Shown piece by piece: positions 45,606-57,885 of a stretch of DNA of 64,000 bases. A program made the position numbers and the translations under genes. Below the pieces are notes generated by a model that ran no database searches, was not told the DNA's origin, and was given only the letters and a program-made list of their open reading frames with translations. Position 1 is the first letter of the stretch. The number at the start of each line of letters is the position of its first letter. The DNA is from Topomyia yanbarensis (Eukaryota; Arthropoda; Insecta; Diptera; Culicidae): the NCBI RefSeq assembly GCF_030247195.1, contig NC_080672.1:353584413-353648412 (forward strand). Reading direction: 5' to 3'.

Positions 45606-46577
45606 GAACGTTGCACTGGGGTACAAATCTACCCCACACCTTCTTATATCAGTCGTATAAAGACGAGAATTCGGCATTTACCGACATGGGACCTTAATCA
45701 TAATCTTTTTAGAGTCCCTAGTAAGAGTAGAAAAAGGTGGTATAGCCAGTTTGCTTATAGCCTTCGTGGAAGCAGGTGCCAAAGTTGGTGTGGGGTATAT
45801 TTGTACCCCATTGTACGGTTGCCGTTAGCGTTTCGTCAGGTTTCGTGCTGTCAGTGGAAATGTGACTCGTGACAATACCAGTTTAAATATTGGTTGATTT
45901 ACAACTTAAGAAATAGTTAGTATTATAAAATTGTTTTTAATCATTTTTTCTATCAATGTAATTTAATTTTGATGTAGCAAAAAAAATCGTTCTCATTTTT
46001 GCTGATTTGTATTGATTTTATTGTTAATTTTATATAGTTTTTCAAAATAATAGCTCGTAAGTATAATTTGCGCACCGTAACTACTGTAACAGTAACGTTG
46101 CGTGTTACCAATGTATTACTGGTCAGAAATATTCTTTTCATTTCAATTTACACCCCATTTCGTTGTATATTCCAAAATCCCATTTTTAAACTTTCACTCT
46201 TCCAAATAATAGCAACCTTTCAAAAATATTAAAATTTCATTTTATACCGTTTCTAGACCATTCTTTTAACTTTTAGAAACTTTTGATTTTTTTCAAACTG
46301 GTTGAAAATTTGCAAAGTTATAGTAACTTTTGTGAAAAAAGTGAAAACCGCGATTTTGTCACTTTTTTGTTCAAATCAATTTCAAACTCCAACAAAAATA
46401 GTATCAATTTGATTAGGGAAAAAATCAATTTATGTATCATTGATTTAATATATTCCGTACTTTCACTTACATAGCTGTTAAAAAATGAAGCAAATGATGT
46501 ATTATACATTTCTTTTGTTTGCATTTTTACCTGCGAAAATTCCGATCAAATGCGTGGGGTATACCAGTCTAACGTTC
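45606..46577. mobile_element. MITE with GAACGTT ends and TA flanks
   Basis: Left TAGAACGTTGCACTGGGGTA, right TACCAGTCTAACGTTCTA, inverted with a few mismatches; both ends abut TA. Just inside, 'ctaccccacacc' and 'gtggggtata' also pair. No ORF. Confidence 0.6.
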
Positions 46578-47280
46578 TAGAGTGGGAAACGCAAGTGCAA
46601 CGTTCTTGTATTAAGCTTCAATACACAATAAACCTGGTATCTTAAGTTCTTTAAAAAAAATAGATGATATTTTGCTCACTTATAGAGTGATGTTTATACT
46701 GTCTTATAGATATGATGTTAATGACGAGGAGAGTCCGAAATACTAAAGAACCATACATGTTAGGTATTGTGGCCTTATGCACAATAAAATTAGATTTGTC
46801 CTAATTTTCTTCTCTTTATTAAATTATTTATTTTTAAAAATCAACAAAATTAAATTCATTGTCTTGCCATCAAAATAGAAATTTAGAATGTATTTAGCGT
46901 TGCATGTAACGTCAACGCCCTACAAGAAACTAGCTTTACTAACAAAACACAGAACGAAGTGGATCGGCGTAGGGCGTTTGTTGAACAGACTTGTCTGCAA
47001 GGGAGAGTAAAGTTGATGCAAAAATTGACCTCAAATGGATTTTTTTTTCAAAATTCTATCCAAATTTGATGTACATTTCAAAAGTGATCTGCCCCTAGTA
47101 TCAGACACTGACTTCCCTTTTATATCATACACATTGAACTCTGATCTATTCTAAGGATTTCGAAAGAACTGACGCAGAAATGTCCATCGTAACAGTTTTT
47201 TCGCCCGATTCGCCCAATTAAGCTCAGAATTGTGTTTTTCTGACTAAAGTAAGCAGATTAAGTTACTAAAGACAAGCCTT
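46578..47280. other. Intergenic, no assignment
   Basis: No gene recognised. Confidence 0.4.
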
Positions 47281-47283
47281 TTA

Positions 47284-47660
47284 TGAAGAACTACCGTGTC
47301 GACATGCCCGCTAGCAACGTGGAGATCGACGGTGTAATCACCGATTCGAGTTTGTCATGCGTGGATCTACTGAAACACGGAGTCTTCAGGTAAGTCAAGG
47401 AGTTTTCAGCGCTTCCAGGAACATTAAAAATCTCATGTGACATTTGAACCAGGAATTCAACTTAGTGCAGAACTCGTTGATGACCGACAACTTTGTAATA
47501 TTACGGAACTCTTTCCAGCATCGAGTTGGCTTCGATTCTCACGGTACGCCGTACTGTTAACTTCTCGATTACAATTGATCTAGCTTACTACACGATCTTT
47601 GCTACAACTTTAAGGAGAAGGGCTGTTTCATTACCCATGACCACAAATTAAACCCATTGT
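47284..47660 (+). pseudogene. Exon-like decayed coding fragment, gene unknown
   Basis: Starting at an ATG, a frame reads VEIDGVITDSSLSCVDLLKH and reaches a strong donor-like AG|GTAAGT at about 47390. About 60 bases further on, after an ACCAG acceptor-like site, another frame gives FNLVQNSLMTDNFVILRNSF, then HRVGFDSHG. The phases of the two do not match. I do not recognise the protein. A broken host-gene or retroelement piece is likely. Confidence 0.3.
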
Positions 47661-50600
47661 ATTTCTACGAAACTGAGGAAACTAGTAATAAAGTTTTCAA
47701 TATTTTCGTTATTTTAAAATTTGAAGTCTTTGCAGTTGAAATTTTTGTGTTGTGCCACTCAAGCACGTTCGTTGTTTATTCTTTCATCCACTTTTCTTTT
47801 AAGAACAACACCATAGATTATGAACAAATCTTGGTGAGGCTGACAGGACCGTAGGGTAATTATTTTGCACCTTTGGTGCAGTTTCAGTTGTGCGTTTCTT
47901 GGATGTTTGCATTGGCTTTCTTTTTCAGTTCGATTTTCGAACAAAAATTTAGTTTGACTTATTTCAACTTTTATCTTCACTTATTATGTAAGCCAGTCTA
48001 TGATTTCAGCAGCCTCCCTAAGATTGGAGCCGTTGGCGGGAGCCAACCCGGTCACCCGCACGCTACGGCTCTGAAATGAAGTCAATAAGCAAGCCTCGCT
48101 GGCGCCATGGATAAGCACAATTTTTTTCAATCAAATATTCACCATTTTGTTCAACTACATACTTATATCTTTTAACAAAAAAGGTACTAATATAGAATTT
48201 AACGGGGTTTTGAGAAAAATACTGATTTAAGTGTTTGACAGTCGCCAATGGATCTCTAGATCTGTTTTTTTTTTCAAATAGCTAACCCGTAAAAATTGAA
48301 GGATTTGGTTGAGAAGAACTGTTGTATCCTTCATATAATCCGGATCTAGCGCAGTCGATTCCTATAAAACTTTCTTAATTGAAAAAATATGTCCGCAGTC
48401 GAATGAAATTTTTTGTTGTGAGTTGCATGGATGGAAAAGGGTAAAACAAACGAAATGGTTAATACTTGATTGAATAAAGGTTGCCAGAGCATTGAAAAAT
48501 CTATGTTCAGTTTGAATATTAAAGCTCTTAAAACATTCCTGACTACCTTCAATAAAGAAATGCAATTCATTTCATTCTCCTCCGTTGCCATGCGCTATTA
48601 TTTAAGGGGTCGTCAGGTATAGTACACAAAAAACAATCGACTTCTTATTTATCCTCTTAATTGTTAGTATTGAACCTTTGAAGAGTCTCCGCAATCTCTG
48701 TGGCCACGATGAAGCTCTTCTGTTTTGAACAGCCACGTATTCCACGCGCGTATTTCCTGTAACACACGCACATTTCAATCTATCGGCAACAATTTTTGAA
48801 AATCTGGCAGCGATCAAAGTACAGTGTAAACACTTCTTCTACCATGTACTTCTACCCAAATTTTCAAGAGAAGATACCCAATGGGTGATTTTCTACAGCG
48901 TTTTTTCCGTGATGCAATATGATGTGGAACACCCTTAATTAGTGTTTTTCTCGAAACCGCGTTTTTCAAATTAGCGAACACGATAACTTAAAAACTAATC
49001 AACGAAATGACTTGATTTTTTATGAGAATGCACAATATGTGTAGCCTGTCGATGAACCACAGAAAAGTGAACAAAAAAAATTTTCTCCCTATTATTTTGT
49101 AGAAAAGTGAGCGAATTTTACAGTAATATATGAGATTTTCCGGTTTTCATGAAGCAATTTTCAAAACCTTTTTCTATTTTTTTATTCATCGAGTAACTTA
49201 CAAGTCTGAGCTTTACAAATCTTACAGAATTTCCTGTGTTAGACAATTTCATCAAGAGTTGTCGTGTTCTCCGAAGCGCTCCTCAACGTGGAAATGGTTG
49301 GACGTCTACTCATAGAACGCTCGTATGTGTGACTTTCCGTGACTGAAAATATTTTATTTTCATACACAATGAATGTATAAATAAATCTAAACATCACACA
49401 AAATATCCTTTGTTACCAGGCCTTCAAAATGTAAAACAAAATAACCTTCGGTTTTAGCATTTTACTTCAGACGTTCCCTTAACTGTACTTTGAAAGTATT
49501 AAAGAAAAATATTTGAAATCTTCACCACAGTTATTTGCAAACCCAATCTGAGCAACTTTGTCAAGGGCACCAACCCATTACTGTATAATTGGAAGCAGCA
49601 CTTTCAGTACAGCTACACACTGAAAACAAAACGCCTGCTAAAACGCTTGAATCGACCATCACTTGCTTCGAAACACTATTTAGAAACGATAATCTCATAT
49701 TAAACATATTTCAAAAATTTCAAGCAAATTATTACAAAATACAGTTGCAGATGAGGGCTTGAAAAGTACATAAACTCCTCCGAAGAGTTAAAGTAAAAGC
49801 CAGCACAGAAAACTTCGATACGTTGTATTCATCGAAGTGCGTTGATGATGCTAATGAAATCATCACTTAAATAACGTTAAACTCATCGCATTATCAACCC
49901 TACCACTGGTGCCAAGAATCCTTCGTGTTCTGAGATTAAACATATGACAACTAACTAATAATACATATTTCTACGTCGACAATCGAAATGTAGTACATAA
50001 ATCTGAATCCGGTATAACAAAACCACAGTATCAAGAACAACCTCATCGTCGTAGTACATTTAATTGCTCGACAGCAGCCTAGCTATGTGGGCCCTCATGA
50101 CAAGGGAAACCTTGTACCTAAAAATTACTCAGATCCGCACCTTTTATCCATGATTCCATGGACAACAATGATTTAAATTCCTGCAATGCATCCCATTGTT
50201 GCAATCCAGCACCGCTGCCTCAGTCAGTGAGAGAGACTATGCCAGCAACAACAGTAGGACAAATAAATTATTCAACAGCAATCAAATCACAAGCCTGCAA
50301 AACAACAGCGAATCCATAAGCTTAGAAAGCTCGACGGTGCCCACCGTGACTTTATTTTTCCTCTCATTTAAACTCTGCATGCGCAGCGCACTCTAAGCAA
50401 TTGACACACCAGAAACCTGGCGCAATCGTGGAAAAAATAGACCTACCTACCTACTTGCATCGGCAAGCAGCAGTGGAGTAGCGAATGCGATGCAATGCAC
50501 TAATGCACTAATGCGCAAAGCAGGAGCAGCAACTGCTTCGGACACGTGAACAAAAGCCAAACGATTTTCATTCCGCCTCGGAATAGGTGGCATTAATTGA

Positions 50601-51240
50601 CAGCTTTTTGTAATAGAGGCGTTTGGCGAGCGTAATTTCGCTAGCGACACCTAGCCACCTACCCACCACTGTAGCACTGCTACCTGGCCCACGTGATCTG
50701 GAAAGCTGCCTTGGATCCCATAAGGGATTTCTAACAAAGAAAAGGGGCATTAATTTGCATGGCATACGGAATGCATTCGCATAAATTCATCAGTAGCCCT
50801 GCTTATGAATCGTGTGATTCGATTTATATTCCAAAACATGGGTTACAATTGTTTGCATTGAACGGGGACACCAAGAAAATTTATGAAATATTGAAAAATT
50901 TAATGTATGCCGCAAAATACTCCACTGCACAAAAACTGAGTTCGAAAAAAAGGTTTTTTCTGTAAAAGGCTAAACCATATTTCTACTTTCAATTGCTTAG
51001 CTTGCCCTCAGTTGCAACAGATTTTGCAGTCGATTCATTAGTGTACAGGATAATCTCAGAGATAGTGCTACGATCCTCCACCATTCGCCCAAACCGCTTA
51101 ACGCGTGGCTTGGACGAATGGTGAAGACGTTAGGCGGGTTATCCGACCAGAAGTGTGAGTTAAACCGCAGAAGCAAGAGAGGAAAAACCGGAAGGATGAG
51201 GCCTACATTCAGCTACATTCCGCGAACACGCCTAAGGAAG
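47661..51240. other. Long intergenic stretch
   Basis: No gene can be supported. 50440-50730 is less AT-rich than its surroundings, without recognised repeats or a convincing frame. Confidence 0.4.
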
Positions 51241-51620
51241 AGACCCTCCAGGTATCACCGAGTGCATGAATGGTGTTGGTTAGAGTGACAAGAAAAAATG
51301 ACCCCTATCGGCCCACCCCTGACTCGATTTCTAGTCCCACCAGGAGTAAGTACTTGCTCCAAATTTGAAGGAAATCGGACAAGTCGAGCTACCGGACCAA
51401 CGCTCCTGAAGTTTTTATGGGATTTTTCGACAATTTATATGGTGAAAAACCACAACCTCACATTTTCACCGCCAAGCGGCACGAATCATCACTATAAGTG
51501 AAAATAAGAAAGATAATTTAATTGTCTATAACTTTGTCGAAGACTGCTAGTCAATCCGGCTTTGTTAAAAGAAGTTATTACACTTTTAACGAAGTGATGT
51601 CTGAGTCAGTTTTGCATGGG
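51241..51620. repeat. Dispersed repeat-like block
   Basis: Contains phrases typical of mosquito interspersed repeats ('tccaaatttgaaggaaatcgg', 'ctataactttgtcgaagac'). No second copy in this window. Confidence 0.3.
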
Positions 51621-52052
51621 GCCTAGCAGTGCATAGTTGTGTATCGGTACTCGATTCCCGCGAACTAAATATTTTTGTGAAATAACGGTTAGATTTAGCT
51701 CAATAGTACGTTCAGCAGAATTATAGTAATTAATACGAGTCATGTTTCGGCTATATAAGCGTTTTCCCGTTCTTAGCCGCTCTAAGTAATAAATGTCTCA
51801 TGGAACATCCAACGAAGATGGATCGTAGAATTGGTCGATCCTCAGATTCGTCTAGTCTCGTCCCATGTAAGCAGTAATCGGACCACTTCAAATTCTCACA
51901 CAGAGAATCAATGTTGATTGCAAACGATTTTAAACTTTCGGCTACCTCCAAAACAAATAAAATAAACAACTGGTGTTAGTTTATTAAGTTTTATTTTGCA
52001 TCTCGATGTGATCTCCTAAACTTATATCCTTGACCTGATATACTGTCCTGTA

Positions 52053-53367
52053 GGGGACCGCGGGGCAAGTCCGACACCTTAAGCGCAATAATTTTTCTAA
52101 AATTCTACAAAGCTCCTAAAATTTGATATTCTGCGCATAGTCCTTGTTTAGGTGGTTCTTAACAAAATATATTTTTTTCAGCGTTTCAAAAAATTGAATT
52201 CAATAAAAATTATTGGTTGCCAAAAAATGGAGAAAAATGACATATTAAAAACGCTGCGGGTAAGACCGACACGCCAAAGCGACCCCCTTTTGAACTTTCT
52301 TTTTGTCAATTTTTTTCCATTAAAAATGTATTGTGTATGTGTGATAAAGTGTAATTATGTGTATATGAGTATGTGTGATGCAAACGCATGCTTTCTGTAG
52401 TTTCATCGCGTAGCAAGAGGAAGAGCATTCGAATGCGTGGTGTTATGAATAAATAATGTTTAACGCATGGTTTATATTATGGTACGGGTTTTCTCAAGTA
52501 ATTCCTTCGAGCCTAATTGCCACTTGTATAGCCATTCTAAGTAGGAAGAGCTGTTATGCAAGCAGATTATATACGCTATTACTAGGACTCATTCACTTAA
52601 AAGTGACGCACGCTTCGTAGTAAGCTATCCGGTTCGTGTTGTGATTTTTCGGAACACTGTTGATCAATAATCCGGCGGTCAATGAAAATTTTTCATGAAT
52701 ATCATTTCAAAATCTCATATTAGATTATACTTTTCGTATCTGCTTGTAATATAACTATGAATCACGTTCAATTTAATTCTTAATTTTTTTGGTCGGCTTT
52801 TAGACAATACTGATAAATAAAGACAAAAAACATAGTTTCCGTGTATTTCAATTATTAACATGACGTAATTATAGTCTAATTGAACACAACAAATATACCC
52901 AGTTGTTTGTATCGATTCAAAAACGAACCCAATCAACTTAACACCGTGTCGGTCTTACCCCACCCATAAACTGTCGGTCTTACCCCAACAGCGAACATTT
53001 TCGTTAAATGCTCAATTAACAGTATTGAAATACTCAAACTTATCTTCAATTCACACAAATAACGATATGGAGACTAGAATAGAATGTGTGACACAAAAAC
53101 TGGTCATTTTCAACGCTTTTGTGTTATTGAAACCTTAAAATGTATCAACTAAAAATAACATCCAAATGCGCATCAACTTTGCTTTCGCTTGTTTTGTTTA
53201 TTTTGTTGACGTGTAATGAATCCATACGGCATCGATGTGTATCGAAATGCCTAAAATAATCGTACTAATAATATCCTGTCATTATTGTATGATTTAAAAT
53301 TTGATATCTGGGAAAAGTCGGGGGGTGTCGGGCTTACCCAGGGTGTCGGGCTTACCCCCAGTTCCCC
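52053..53367. mobile_element. MITE with GGGGA... ends and TA duplication
   Basis: Left GGGGACCGCGGGGCAAGTCCGACACC (first 26 bases) and right GGTGTCGGGCTTACCCCCAGTTCCCC are inverted with few mismatches. TA stands at 52051-52052 and 53368-53369. The phrase 'gtcggtcttacccc' or a variant recurs inside near both ends (52945-52990, 53325-53360). No transposase frame. Confidence 0.7.
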
Positions 53368-53449
53368 TACTGACAGATTTTCGTAACCAATAAAACAATA
53401 AATTACCAACAACTGCGGCACAGCGACTAATCATTTGCTTTGATATGTT

Positions 53450-53883
53450 CAGGGTAACCAGACCTACCGATTTAGCGGTAGTTAGTCCTACCATTTTTTC
53501 ACGAAAAAAAAAATGAAAATGACGGCATCTTTATTCTGGTCATTTGTGAATCGGTGCCAATTCACAAATGACCAGAATAAAAATGCCGTCATTTTCCAAT
53601 TTTTACCGAAAACTACCGATTTTTATTAATTTTAAACACAGACATATATCATAATTTGTATTTGGCGCAAAATTCGACGGGTTGCAGTTTGGGCTGGAAG
53701 TGGTCTATTATTTAATTTTTTTTTAACTTGTTCGATGCGTCGTTCGCCGTTTGCGTGGTTCACTGTGTTGCATAACTATATGTTCACTTTATGTATTTGA
53801 AACAAAAATAAAACCTACCAAACGACCTGTCGACAAACTTCAAATAAGTCTACCGATAATATGCATTCAATCTGGCTACCCTG
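53450..53883. mobile_element. CAGGGT-ended hAT-like MITE without matching flanks
   Basis: Ends CAGGGTAACCAGACC and TCTGGCTACCCTG. The flanking octamers differ, so ends of two insertions may have been joined. Inside, 53521-53590 is a nearly perfect 32-base-arm palindrome ('ttattctggtcatttgtgaa' and its complement). Confidence 0.6.
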
Positions 53884-53978
53884 AGTTGATCAGATAGACA
53901 ATTTAAAATGGTCGATATACTTCAAATGCTTCGACCTCTATTTGGGATACACTGGTATGGTGGCGCTAGTGTTCCAAC

Positions 53979-54289
53979 CAGGGTGGCCAGATAGAATTCC
54001 TTAATATCGGTAGGGTCACTAAAAGTTTATCGGTAGTTATCGGTAGGCCAGGTTGTTGTCCCAAAAACGTAGTTTTGACATAGAATTGTAAATACTGACA
54101 ACACAGATCTCAGACCAAATCTAACCCAAAAAATGAATGTTGAGTAGGATGTGTCCAAAATCAATTAAAATCGGTAGTTTTCGGTAGGAATAACAAAATA
54201 TCGGTAGTTTTGCCCTGGTCGTCTGTGAATCGGTAGGGAAGACCAAAATCGGTAGGACTACCGATAAATCGGTAGGTCTGGCCACCCTG
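53979..54289. mobile_element. CAGGGT-ended hAT-like MITE with perfect 8-bp duplication
   Basis: Ends CAGGGTGGCCAGA and TCTGGCCACCCTG, flanked by GTTCCAAC at 53971-53978 and 54290-54297. The interior is a string of 'atcggtag' words. Same family as the element at 53450. Confidence 0.8.
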
Positions 54290-54297
54290 GTTCCAAC

Positions 54298-56689
54298 GTT
54301 TTTTCATTCAAATGTTTACACAAGTTTTTTATATGTACTTATTTGTATGAGCATGGATGTCTGTTCTCTGTGGTGCAACTACTTCATGGTGAACTTGCTT
54401 TTATAATAGTAGAAAATACTCTCTCGTTACCATTCATGCTATTTAGATTATTATTTATTTGGGAGCACTGTAAGCAAATTTGGACATATTCTTAATATAC
54501 ATATCAAAATATTTAACTAATGTTCCAGTACAGCAGAAAAACTTTTAAATATGAACTACCGTACCAATGCTTTATCGTTTAGTGAAGTGTATATAACTGC
54601 CGGGCGCCATGTTTGAAGGAAACGTATGTACATATTGAGGAAAATTATGCAAATTATGGCAAAATTCTTTCGACATCGTTGTTTCGTGTAGCTATGAAAA
54701 AGGGGCTTCATTTTCTTCCCTGTTCAGCATAAAGCAATAATAAAAAATAGAACAAAATGCAACCGCTTAACTGAAGAAGGAATGTCTTTCCATTGCCAGT
54801 CCAACCATTGGCTGCCGAGTGTGCCGTCTTGGTAGCAGCAGTGGTCTGGTGGCATGTCTAGTTCTTCCAGTTCTCGAATAGCTGAGGGCCTTATTTTGAC
54901 AGTTTGATATATTTACGGGCTTGAAGTCCCGCTCGTGTATGTCTTTTTTTGGTACTACCGGGCGGGTTCTACAGTGTGTCGTGAATAACTTAACAACCGG
55001 TCGGTGGCAGAATGAAGGAACGAACACTGGACTTGTGGGGACGAGTGCCCATATCTCTTACCATTTGGACAGGACAGCCTACCGCCAGACTGAACTGGGA
55101 CGGGAGGTGGGACCGGTTGTTCCAGTAAGAAATGAATGGCAGTAAGTCAGAACGGGACAACGAAAACTGGAAATCAAAACGGAACCACCACCACCATCGA
55201 CTTATGCAGTAGCATAGCTACAAGTTCTTACAAGTGGAGTGGAGTCGATCGATTGACTTCCTCATCGAGACGCTTATGGTTTGGTTGTTTGCGAGAGGTT
55301 TCGAGGAATGTCAACCCGAAAGATCGACACGATGTGCTCGAAGAATGATGGTCATAAGGAAATAAGCTCCAGTTAATTTTGTATGCAAATATATCGTCAC
55401 TGTTGTTGCATTGATGAAAAAAAGAGAACGATTTGTATATTAACGTGTAGTACAGGAGAACGCGAAAGATCGTCGACAATGGTTCAGCAATAGGATGTTC
55501 CTCAGCTCACACACATGCATTGGGGCCAACCGTCATCAAGCGGAGCGATAGAGCGATAAGTTCGTGGAACGGCGGGATCGTCATAACTGACAAGTGGGCC
55601 AACAATGGATGGACGAGGGTACTGTGGCCAAATGAAATGCGAAAAAGATTTATTGCAGTGCTGGTGAATGCAAATTGATTGCGCCTGGATCAACGTGGGT
55701 CCGTTTTGGTCGCCGGAGGGCGAAAAATGAACGAGAGAGAAACGATCATCAGAGCATCCCACTAGTGGTCGGCTGATGCCGATGCCGGTGCAAACAGAAG
55801 CAGGTCCCTTTCTTGTGCACTCTGCCTTGCCACTTTCGAACAGGCCCCGAACAGATTGAACTGTGTTGTGTCGATGAAGGATGTTGGCGGTGGCTCGTAT
55901 GTAAAACCTTAGCTATTGATCTCCGGGCGAGGAGAGAGCATTGCTGACGATAAAAAATTATCTTAAAGTTGAGATTGAATGAAGATGTATAGAAGCAATG
56001 GCAGCAAGTGTGAAACTAATTTGAATTTCTAAAAAAAATATACAACCAGGAAACCTGTTACTACTTTTATAAAATTAATCGATTTTTTGACTAATGTTGG
56101 TGTTAGGGAAATGAATTGCTTTTGGTATCCGGAGACGTCAACGTGCGCAGGAGGTTCAAGTGATACTATTTGCTTTTTAATAGGGACTTTTTTCAGTATT
56201 GTGATGAGCGACGTTGGCTTGTTGAAGATCTGGAAACATATTAAATGTATTCAATTTGATTTCTTCCTGTTGTGGGAAAGAGAAAACCGTTCCATAAATT
56301 TTATGCAAGTACGTATCAGAGAAGAAGGTAGGGTGCTAAAATCCTTCCACTATATTTTTCAAAAATGAATTCAAGAACAAGCCCGAATTTCAGCGACTCT
56401 TAACCAATTTGTATCTAGTTTGGTTTGAACAAACTGACTGTAGAAGATTGCTATTTCCAAGCAGGACACAATACTCAGTATATTTTCTGCTTCTGCTCGA
56501 CCCAGCGTGAAACATACGGCAAAAACCGCAAAAACAGTCACATTTACTTATATGCCTTGTCTGTAGAACAGAAGAAACTGTTATTTTAATTCTTGTCGTG
56601 ATGATCTGGTGAGATGTGTAAGTCAGATGTGTAAGCTTAGGCTCACGGAAGTTGCCTTTATCGAGTTCTACCATATCGGGTAATCAGTG
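54298..56689. other. Intergenic, partly GC-richer
   Basis: 54770-55930 is balanced in composition and free of evident repeats, but its frames are short, overlapping on both strands and unsupported. No gene called. Confidence 0.4.
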
Positions 56690-56850
56690 TGGATAACGCC
56701 CCGGCGAAACAATTTTCTGTTGCATAGAACTTAAAACACGTGGCTGTGAATAACAACAGTATAATCAAGATACTCATATTTATAGACCATGAGAATATCG
56801 AGGTTCGGCTATAAGATCTGGCATTACTTACTTGCACAGGTGTCATTAAA
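56690..56850 (-). repeat. Dispersed repeat shared with 11640-11835
   Basis: Shares 'gaacttaaaa.acgtgg.tg', 'ataatcaagat' and 'ctataag' in the same order. The minus strand has CAAGTAAGT at the position where the other copy has CGGTAAGT. Confidence 0.45.
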
Positions 56851-57261
56851 AATCCATTTTACGTATGACACATGAAGGAACTTCCCGGTATTTCAAATGG
56901 TGTTTGTGTTGTGTACCTGACTTGTAGCACAGACTAACAGACATAAAAAATTTATCAGGACACCATCTTATTTAAAATCCTACCGGTGAAGACCGGCTAA
57001 ATCGGCTTGCGTCGGCACAATATCCCGACTGTACAACCAATTAATCGGTTAATTGCTTCACCGAATCTTATAAGTGTTTAGCATGGACGTCTGCCGACGC
57101 AACAACAGACTATATATGACCGACGGAATCTACTGAAAAGGCCAATTTCATTAATTCGGTGGAAACTGTTTATTTCATTAAAGCAAGCTATAAATAGGTA
57201 GTTTAAAACTGGAACCAGTTTTAAGAAGATTAACTCCGGCGATTAATATGCTGTCAGTTAC

Positions 57262-57477
57262 TTAATCGTTTGACCCCGAAGCTCCCGATTTCGTCGGTCG
57301 ACTAGGAAATTTCGCAATTGTCCTATTTTCTGTAGGGTAGCTCCACGGTCCCAAACACTCATTAGCTGGTGGTTTATTTCTCTGGCATGGGAACAATTTT
57401 TCACTAGCGGTCCATCCTTCGCATACTTGTGAATGTATCAGTGGTACCATCATCGCAAATGCGTCCATAGTCTCAAC
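57262..57477 (-). CDS. Candidate terminal exon of an unknown protein
   Basis: Following a TTTTCAG acceptor on the minus strand, an open frame encodes DAFAMMVPLIHSQVCEGW, then EKLFPCQRNKPPANECLGPW, NRTIAKF and a Ser/Gly end with stop at 57262-57264. Three cysteines and one NRT glycosylation site suggest an extracellular segment. The upstream exons were not found and the family is not recognised. Confidence 0.35.
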   Translation of the reverse strand, partial: VETMDAFAMMVPLIHSQVCEGWTASEKLFPCQRNKPPANECLGPWSYPTENRTIAKFPSRPTKSGASGSND

Positions 57478-57885
57478 TGAAAATACTTTTAAAATGTTCT
57501 TGAAAGTGAGTAAAGCATTATTTTCTAGTATTATATCTGTTAGTCTGTGACTGTAGTACAAATTATAATGCGATAGTACCATTACACAGAGAATTCTCTG
57601 CACATACTAAGGACACACTAATCGTATCAATTCTGTGAAAGGGCAGCACATCAAAAACAAGCCATCATCTAGCAATGCAAAACCTTTGTACTATATTCCA
57701 TCGAGGAACATAACCTTCTATATTGACATCCTCGGATTCTTAGTGTACAGGCAAATGCTGGGATAGTATAGGATCCTTCACGGAAAAAAATGATCCCAAA
57801 ATCATTAATAAAGTGCTATGAATTTTGGAACAATCATATTTTTACGTCACGCAAGCAAGATCTTGAATAAAAACGTGTTTAATCC
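57478..57885. other. Non-coding
   Basis: Upstream of the candidate exon; no first exon or promoter could be found. Confidence 0.35.

Noticed and set aside
54767..55145. Overlapping ORFs on both strands
   Set aside because: Codon pattern is not coherent in either, and no known motif or splice context supports a gene.
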